Positions 25,213 to 32,200 of a stretch of 33,982 nt of DNA are shown piece after piece. A program made the position numbers and the translations under genes. This stretch comes from Vallitaleaceae bacterium (lineage in GTDB: Bacteria; Bacillota; Clostridia; Lachnospirales; Vallitaleaceae). The stretch's first letter is position 1. Each line of letters starts with the position of its first letter. The DNA lies in assembly GCA_028277605.1 (NCBI GenBank), contig JANQFZ010000074.1, positions 1-33,982 of the forward strand. The letters are read 5' to 3'. The notes below the pieces were generated by a model. That model was not told the DNA's origin. It saw nothing but the letters and a program-made list of their open reading frames with translations, and ran no database searches.

Positions 25213-25260
25213 GTTAAATAAGATGTGACCTAAGTAAAGGGAAAGGAATGGTATATAACT

Positions 25261-26220
25261 ATGAAAAGAACTGGTATTGCTTTATTTATATGTTACTTTT
25301 ACATAGCTGGCTTAATAGTAGCTTTTTCTTCATATATAAAAAATGATATACAGGAATTCGAACAATTAAAGCTTTCATATGCCATTGATTATGCATCAGA
25401 TGCAGCCATACAGGCATTACTTGATTCTAAAGATTTAGCTATGGATTATTTGGATCAAGATTTTATGACCCTTGATCCTAACCTAGCTCTTGACATGTTT
25501 ATAGATGTGTTTTTATATAATTACGGATTGAGTATTGATGAGACCAATAGATCTCATGTTAAGCTTAACTTTATTCCCGCTTTCACTGTAGCTACATTTG
25601 ATGGCTACTATTTAGCAACCCCTAGATTGATAAAAAATGATAACAATTACCCAGAAGAAGCCATCAAAAATGGAGACTGGGATTTAGTATTCAGCCCTAA
25701 AATCCCTTACATTTATGAAGCAGGCGGTGCATGTTATGCACTTAATATGGATGGCAGCTACGCTTTAAAAATGACAGGTGCCATCTTATCTAAGCATAAC
25801 GGTCTTCCTCCTAATATGACTACACAAGATGATGTTCGTATAGAGATTAATAAAATTATTAGTACTGACATAGCCTACACAATAGATAAGCTTAATGAAA
25901 CTAATCCTAATTGGGCTAATAGTTTCTATATTCCCGGCACATTAACCACATATTCTGGCGTCAATCCAATAGAAGGTCCCTCTGTATTAACTCTTGTACA
26001 AAATGTCGACCTCACTACATCTGAACCTATAGCTGCCTTCAGTGTTGCGGGGTCTAAATTACATAAAGCTAATATGGTAGCAGGATATACAAAGGCAGGA
26101 GTAAAAACTTATTGTTATGCTAATAAAATAGACCCTACTTTCGTCATTGAAAATCTGTTTTCTAATGTAAGAGAGGCAGCTTTGGCTGGTTACTTTCATG
26201 ATACGGATAGTATGGATTAA
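25261..26220 (+). CDS. Large TadE/TadG-like pseudopilin or pilus-associated exported protein
   Basis: 319 residues, much longer than the preceding subunits. One N-terminal membrane helix (about 5-25) is followed by a helix with IQEFEQLKLSYAIDYASDAAIQALL, the long amphipathic stalk of TadE/TadG-type proteins. The large C-domain has many Tyr and Asn residues and no motif I recognise. It is the last of the run of pilin-like genes and is followed by the M23 peptidase gene 101 bp later. The ribosome site GGGAAAGGAA is 12 bp from the ATG, a little far. Role at the pilus tip or as a minor subunit is inferred from position. Confidence 0.6.
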   Translation: MKRTGIALFICYFYIAGLIVAFSSYIKNDIQEFEQLKLSYAIDYASDAAIQALLDSKDLAMDYLDQDFMTLDPNLALDMFIDVFLYNYGLSIDETNRSHVKLNFIPAFTVATFDGYYLATPRLIKNDNNYPEEAIKNGDWDLVFSPKIPYIYEAGGACYALNMDGSYALKMTGAILSKHNGLPPNMTTQDDVRIEINKIISTDIAYTIDKLNETNPNWANSFYIPGTLTTYSGVNPIEGPSVLTLVQNVDLTTSEPIAAFSVAGSKLHKANMVAGYTKAGVKTYCYANKIDPTFVIENLFSNVREAALAGYFHDTDSMD

Positions 26221-26321
26221 AATAAATTTAGGATTAATTTAGACTAAATACTTTTGTGGTGTCGTACCTAGTATATGTTTTTTTCTCTTAGGTACATAAC
26301 TCTTTGCTAAGGATGTGTTTT

Positions 26322-27266
26322 ATGAAAAATATAGGAATTACTTTATTACTTATACTACTTTTACCAAATAAAATATATGCAGAGAATGCATCAGTCCTAC
26401 TTGACTTATACAATTTGGAACCAACCGTTTCTATACATAAAGAGAGATTACTATTAAAAAATATTGGTCAAGAATACTATTTAGCAAAAACAAATCTCAA
26501 TAGAATAAATATGCTAGAAGATTCAATTAATATTAATGATTTGCATCATACTTCAGTTCTAAACGACTATAATATCGAGATTCTTGAATTAGAAAGTGCT
26601 CTATCAGTGTTAAAGACCGCTATATATGAAAGCAGAGAAAGCTCAGTTGAGCATCTGTTAGCATTAGATGCTCAATATCAATCACTCATGGATGACTTAC
26701 AACATCTATTAGAAAATAAGCAACTTCTAACCAAACAACAAGGGTTATTAACGCTTAAAACTGAAGATATTCAAAAAAAACAAGCTCTGTTCGATCAACT
26801 TGAAAAAAAATTTTATCATCAGAAAAAAAAATATGAGCATGCATCTAGTTTTCCAGAACTAGGCGATATATATAAAGTTAAATTCCCTTTAAATAAGCCC
26901 ACTTATCTTACATCAAGTTTTGGCGAAAGACTTGACCCAATTACAAAAGAAGATATAGAATTCCATACTGGTATAGACCTACATGCTAAAATTAATACAG
27001 AAGTAACTGCTCTTTTTCATGGTAAGGTAGCCTTTGTAGGGTTTAGTGAAACCTTAGGGAACTATATTATTCTTAATCATGGAAAGGGTATTAGAACTAT
27101 TTATGGACATCTTAATAACTCTTGTGTTAGCAATTATCAAGAAGTTAAGCAGTATGATATCATTGCTTATTCTGGTAATACAGGAAGCAGAACGACTGGT
27201 CCTCATTTACACTTTGGTCTATATATTAATGAAGTAGCTGTTGATCCAAATAAACTATTTCAATAA
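26322..27266 (+). CDS. Secreted M23 (LytM/EnvC-type) peptidase with coiled coil
   Basis: 314 residues from the ATG at 26322 (AAGGA 8 bp upstream); upstream TTG and ATG codons in frame have no ribosome site. A signal peptide is cleaved after about residue 20 (IYA|EN). Residues 35-175 form a long helical coiled coil. The peptidase M23 domain (about 185-314) has the zinc residues His215 and Asp219 (FHTGIDLH), His263 (YGHL) and HLH at 295-297. Such enzymes cut peptide cross-links of peptidoglycan, and coiled-coil EnvC types may instead activate amidases. All core residues are present, so it should be active. Its place between the pilus genes and the SLH/giant pair fits a gap-making enzyme for passage of the pilus or giant protein through the wall. 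The roughly 100-bp gap before it contains a hairpin GTACCTAG/CTTAGGTAC without a T run. Confidence 0.9.
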   Translation: MKNIGITLLLILLLPNKIYAENASVLLDLYNLEPTVSIHKERLLLKNIGQEYYLAKTNLNRINMLEDSININDLHHTSVLNDYNIEILELESALSVLKTAIYESRESSVEHLLALDAQYQSLMDDLQHLLENKQLLTKQQGLLTLKTEDIQKKQALFDQLEKKFYHQKKKYEHASSFPELGDIYKVKFPLNKPTYLTSSFGERLDPITKEDIEFHTGIDLHAKINTEVTALFHGKVAFVGFSETLGNYIILNHGKGIRTIYGHLNNSCVSNYQEVKQYDIIAYSGNTGSRTTGPHLHFGLYINEVAVDPNKLFQ

Positions 27267-27569
27267 AAGCAATACTTAATAATTTGTTAACTTTAATATC
27301 CCTCCTTTTTAGCTAAGTGCAAGGATATCATAACTAATACCCAAATTATTAATAGTAAATAAACTTATAGACATCATATTCGTAATATTACGTTTCCAGC
27401 ATATTGATATACATAATATATGTCAGTATGATAATAGTAAAATTTTTAATGTTAATCATTAATATAATCATAGAATAATTTATATAATTATGATATATTT
27501 AGTAGTAGTACTATCTATTAAGCTTTAATAGTAGTTATTGAATTATAATAATCTGGGAGGTAATTAAGT
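27267..27569 (+). promoter_or_regulatory. Intergenic control region before the right SLH gene
   Basis: 303 bp without a gene, very AT-rich. It holds a perfect 12-bp palindrome CGTAATATTACG (27381-27392), a 31-bp imperfect palindrome centred on 27415 (27400-27430), and a 7+7 inverted repeat (27515-27531, CTATTAA/TTAATAG). A TATAAT at 27544-27549 lies too near the ribosome site for a normal leader. No strong terminator for the M23 gene was seen. The palindromes suggest operators for the SLH/giant pair. Confidence 0.45.
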
Positions 27570-29135
27570 TTGAAAAAAATACTATTTTTATTAGCATTTG
27601 GTCTGTTCATTTATGGAGCAATTCCTGTAAATGCTACCACAATGGATGATATCATTGATGGCTGTATGGAAGGTTTTCGTGAGACATGGGAAAAGTCTAA
27701 ACGAGATGATGAACCAAAATTAGTAAGTATTGAAGCTGACGGAACTTTAATAACTGAAGATGTACCAAAAATAACAAATGAACATGTAAAAAAAGCAGTG
27801 GACAAAAAAATTAATGAGCAAATAGAACTAATAAAGAATACACTTATTGACTATCAACCATTTTCTGAACAGGAAGCTCAGGGAATTATTTCTACTGCAA
27901 GAGAAGTATTTGAAATACATAGTACATATAACTATTTCTATTGGAATGATTCTGAAGTAGTACTTAGTGGCTACAATGAAGCAAAAGTAGATACGAGCAT
28001 AGTAAGATGGATTACCAACTTCAGAAAAAACCAATGGATAGAAACGTATGACAAAACAATATCAGCTGATGACCCTTCAGGTTGGGCATATGATAGCGTT
28101 ATGTCAGCAATTGAAAATGGTTACGTCCCAAATCATCTACAAAGCAGTTATCGCTCACCTATCACTAGGGAAGAATTTGCTGAGTTATTTGTTACAGCAG
28201 TTTTTGCTGATTTTAATAAAACTCTACCACGTGCATTCCAAGAAACTCAAGATGGCTGGGAATTTGAAACAGTTACTATTGATAATTTTCTATCTAAAGT
28301 AGCAACCTCTGAATCTTTTACAGATACACACAATAAATATATAAAGGTCGCAAATATTCTTGGGATGGTTAACGGTGTAGGTCATCGTAAATTTGATCCA
28401 AATGGGCTAATTACTCGTGAACAGGCTGCTGTTATGTTTATGAACTATTTTCAGACAATCGAAAGCACAGGTACTAAGATTGCTACTTTAGAACTAGACG
28501 ACTTAGATGAAGCTTCCAGTTGGGCAAAAGAGGCTGTAGCTAGAGCCTATGGTGTTGGTTACTTAAAGGGTACTAGAGCAGTTATTAGTAAAGGAGGATA
28601 TATTGAAAAAAAAGGGTATTTTGATACTAAAGGAACTTTTACTAGAGAACAAGCAATTACTGTTGTATCTAGACTAGGAAAAGGTGAAAAGGACAACCTA
28701 CATTTTTTGCTTTTAAGAGGATATGTTAAAATCAACATGGATTTATTAATGTCTGGCTTTGAAATTGAAGGAGATACTGTTAAAATGCTTAATTCTAACT
28801 TTGATTCAGAGTATAGTGAAATAAAGCAATTTCTTAGAATGCTTCCTGATTTAGCTGATTATTGCAATGAATTTTCCACTTCTCAATTAAATGCAGTTAT
28901 TATAACTCCTCCATTCGCTGCATTTGATAGACTTACTAAACATCATCTTGATAAAATATTATCAGGAAAACAAACACTTTACGACTTTAAGATATTTACA
29001 ATTGAACATAATAAAAACGGCTATTTAGCTATTATAGATAAGACTCCTGGTTATGGCTATTATTCAGGTGGTGCTCCCTGTATTCAATATGGTTGGGATA
29101 ATGAATTTACTATAAATGGAATTGAAGTAAAATAG
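27570..29135 (+). CDS. Exported SLH-domain protein, right copy, TTG start
   Basis: 521 residues from a TTG at 27570, with GGGAGG 9 bp upstream. A signal peptide is cleaved after about residue 22 (VNA|TT). An N-terminal domain of about 140 residues (25-165), absent from the left copy, has no recognised fold. Three SLH repeats follow (about 168-217, 250-298 and 308-370), each ending in TREE/TREQ motifs (ITREEFAEL, ITREQAAVMF, FTREQAITVV). The C-domain of about 145 residues matches the left SLH protein. It should sit on the wall through the SLH polymer-binding repeats. The gene leads the second SLH/giant pair and is followed by an intrinsic terminator and the giant gene. The two copies are diverged paralogues, so the duplication is not recent, unlike the almost identical 3' ends of the giant genes. 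Confidence 0.92.
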   Translation: MKKILFLLAFGLFIYGAIPVNATTMDDIIDGCMEGFRETWEKSKRDDEPKLVSIEADGTLITEDVPKITNEHVKKAVDKKINEQIELIKNTLIDYQPFSEQEAQGIISTAREVFEIHSTYNYFYWNDSEVVLSGYNEAKVDTSIVRWITNFRKNQWIETYDKTISADDPSGWAYDSVMSAIENGYVPNHLQSSYRSPITREEFAELFVTAVFADFNKTLPRAFQETQDGWEFETVTIDNFLSKVATSESFTDTHNKYIKVANILGMVNGVGHRKFDPNGLITREQAAVMFMNYFQTIESTGTKIATLELDDLDEASSWAKEAVARAYGVGYLKGTRAVISKGGYIEKKGYFDTKGTFTREQAITVVSRLGKGEKDNLHFLLLRGYVKINMDLLMSGFEIEGDTVKMLNSNFDSEYSEIKQFLRMLPDLADYCNEFSTSQLNAVIITPPFAAFDRLTKHHLDKILSGKQTLYDFKIFTIEHNKNGYLAIIDKTPGYGYYSGGAPCIQYGWDNEFTINGIEVK

Positions 29136-29202
29136 TACATATTATTATGTGGTTAATGCATTCGTTTATTATATATCTATGAAAATAGAATAAAGATTAA
29201 CA

Positions 29203-29239
29203 AAAATAATACTTAAAATTTTAAGTGTTATTTTTTTTG
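29203..29239 (+). terminator. Intrinsic terminator between the right SLH and giant genes
   Basis: AATAATACTTAAAA (29205-29218) and TTTTAAGTGTTATT (29219-29232) pair along 14 positions with one G-U, followed by a run of eight T. The giant gene starts 16 bp later, so its expression needs read-through or an unseen promoter. The left pair has an 11-bp spacer and no terminator. Confidence 0.75.
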
Positions 29240-29254
29240 ATTGGAGGAAAACTA

Positions 29255-32200
29255 ATGTTAAAAAGAATAACAGTTTTATATTTTATTATTTTACTATTAT
29301 TATCAAGTTTACCTATTGAAATAAATGCAGCTACATTTATAGGAGAACAAGGAAGTATTCCTGCTGGAGGAAGTCCTGGTCCTGGAGGTGTTTCACTTGT
29401 ACCCTCCTTTAGAGTTGGATTAATTTCTGAAACATTTAGAGTTCCATTAAATACTAACAAGTTACACTTAATAGATACTCAAATAAAACGTCATTACGCA
29501 AATCATGTTCCAGTTATGACAAACTCCATAATTTTTTCTCCATATTATGCCAATAATCCTTATGACCCAGAGAAGAGTGTTTGGCTACCATATGATAAAT
29601 GCTTAATAGGATGGTATAACGCCAGTCAAGGAAATTTTGAATTAAGATCTACCAGTGACCAAAAAAAGCATAGAAAACTCTATGAAGATAAATCCAAAAA
29701 TAGGTCTAAAAATATTTTTTATCAAGCTCTACTTAATCAATTAGGAAGTGAAAAGTTTGAGTTTCTAGCTAATGGTAAGTGGAAAGAAGTCTATGATTCT
29801 ATTGGAGATAGTATTGCTGAGGAGCAATCCAGCTATGTATGGAATTGGATTTTTGATAATTGGAACAAAAATGGTGATACATCCATTGAAAAAGCTATAA
29901 AGGATTATACTTTTTATATACCTTTTAGTAATACTTCAACGTATGATGAGCAACTCAAAAACCAAGTTGGCTATCTAGATTTGTTGATGACAATTTATGC
30001 TTTATCACCAGACAAGCAGAAAAAGTGGTATCATGATGAAATAGAACGCTATATTAAAGGTATAGAATTATCAGAGAGACCGCCACTTATAGCAATAGAC
30101 ACTGTTATGAGAGTGTATGCTCCTAACTACAATTCCAAAAGGATATTTATCCCCTCTCATGATTATATCATGTATATCGGTGGTATTACACCATCATATA
30201 GGTTTAATAAAACTGATACCCCCTCAGGTCCTAAACTAGATTATGATCCATCCTCACCTACATTTGTGAATGAAACTAATGATTTACTAAATAATTACAG
30301 TACACGAACTATAATGAAGAATTTAGTAAATCTCTCAATGAAACAAGCACCCAATAGATCTAGAATAACTAATTTAGTAGGAGACTCTTATAAGAATAAT
30401 GGGTTTGCATGGGGACAATCAGGGGTTTCTGGATGGCGGCTAAGAACTTATACTGGAGCAGCACAATGGGAAACTTCTTCGATCATAGGAGTCATGGAGA
30501 GCTTATATTTTTGCAAAGACCAAGGATATTACGGCTTTATGATTGTTGGTGCTGATAATTTAATACCAAAAGTATATCCTACTGGTAGTTATTCTCTTAT
30601 AATTAATCCTGACAAAGAAGTTCTTGAAGGAGGGTCTACTGAAATTGGTAAAAAAACACCTATTTTTATAAAAGGGGTTTTAAATAGTGATGAAATAACT
30701 AAATGGAATAAAGCATTTGAACATTCACTTGAGAAAGGATTTCCAAAAATAAAAATCAGCCTTAATTCTCTAACACTAGCAAGTGGGCAAGCTGATACAT
30801 CTCCTAATCCATACCCTTTAGAAACAAAACATAAATACAAAGGTAATGGTCAATGGATTGATACAAATAAAGATGAACTAATGGCTTTTCTTAATGAAGG
30901 AATTATTGAATACTATCATGATATATCAAAATATAAAGTAGCTCCGGATACTTCATACACCTTTAACTATAAAGCAACAGTAGAAATAAAGCTAGGAAAA
31001 AACCCAAATGACTTAATAGTTTTAGAAGGTTGTCCCAGTCAGGCAGATAAAACCTATCACATTCCCGTTAAAGAAGATAGGTATACATCCGTACCATCCA
31101 CCTATTCAGAAATAAAACAAGGCTCTCCTAATCATGAAACTTTTGAAGCTATGGCAGGTACCCCAACTACTCGACACTTGTATTTTGCAAGTGGTGGTAG
31201 TGAATTTATTGTTGATATTATATCAAGATGGAATAAAGATATAAAAACTGTAAGGACATATAAAAGTTATTATTCAGGTACTCCAAGCGAGTTTAAATTA
31301 GGGGATCAAGCCGAACCCAAAAATGTTCCTTCTCCTTCTGGAGCTAGTAACAGTGATACACTAGTTGATGTAACTTACGGTAAAGATTTAACAGTATCTG
31401 CCACATGGCAAGGATCTATACCTAATAATGCATCATCTGTTACAGTAAATGGCTCTGGTAGTGTTAGTGCTACATGCAAAGCACAGCCTGATTATTCTGC
31501 GTATAATACTGCTAAATCTCAAGCTCAAGCATGGGTGAGTGCAGTCAACGGAACAACGATAAGTCATACCGCAGCATCTGATGGCATAACTAGGTCCTTT
31601 AATAGCTGGGGAGCCTCTATTACAACAGATTCTGATAACCCACCAAAAGATACAACAGAATCTGACTCATTCTATAAGACAGTATCTGACGGAGATGGCG
31701 GAACTAAACAAGTTGCTACAAAAGGCTCTGTCACAGCATCTCCTGATGGTCCGGGCAATTACACCATTACAGTAAAAGGCTCAGTTCCAGCCAATATAAT
31801 TTGTGGTCCTGATTTTGATCATGATTTAGAAGGGATTGAGGACACATGGACACAGGAAATTACTTATGATATTCAAAAGATTGAAAAGGTAAGTGTATGG
31901 AAGATTGATAGAAGTCATGTGGATGGAATGAGTCGTCTATTAGGAACCGATCAAGTGACAGCAACTATTGTACAAGGCAATCCAAATATTTTTTATAATA
32001 TTGCAAAAAACGATACCTCTAAAGATGGTCGTATTAGATACAGCCTTGAACCACAGCAACACGATACAGTGGAGTGGTATGAGGGAGTAAGATCTAATGC
32101 CTCTGATGGATTAGGAACCAATCCTGATGCAAAAGATAAACCTGGCGGAGGAGGTCATAACGAGATTTATGCTAAAGGAATAATATATCAAAATAATAAA

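Noticed and set aside
27544..27549. TATAAT as the promoter of the right SLH gene
   Set aside because: The start of transcription would fall on the ribosome site and there is no -35 at 16-18 bp.
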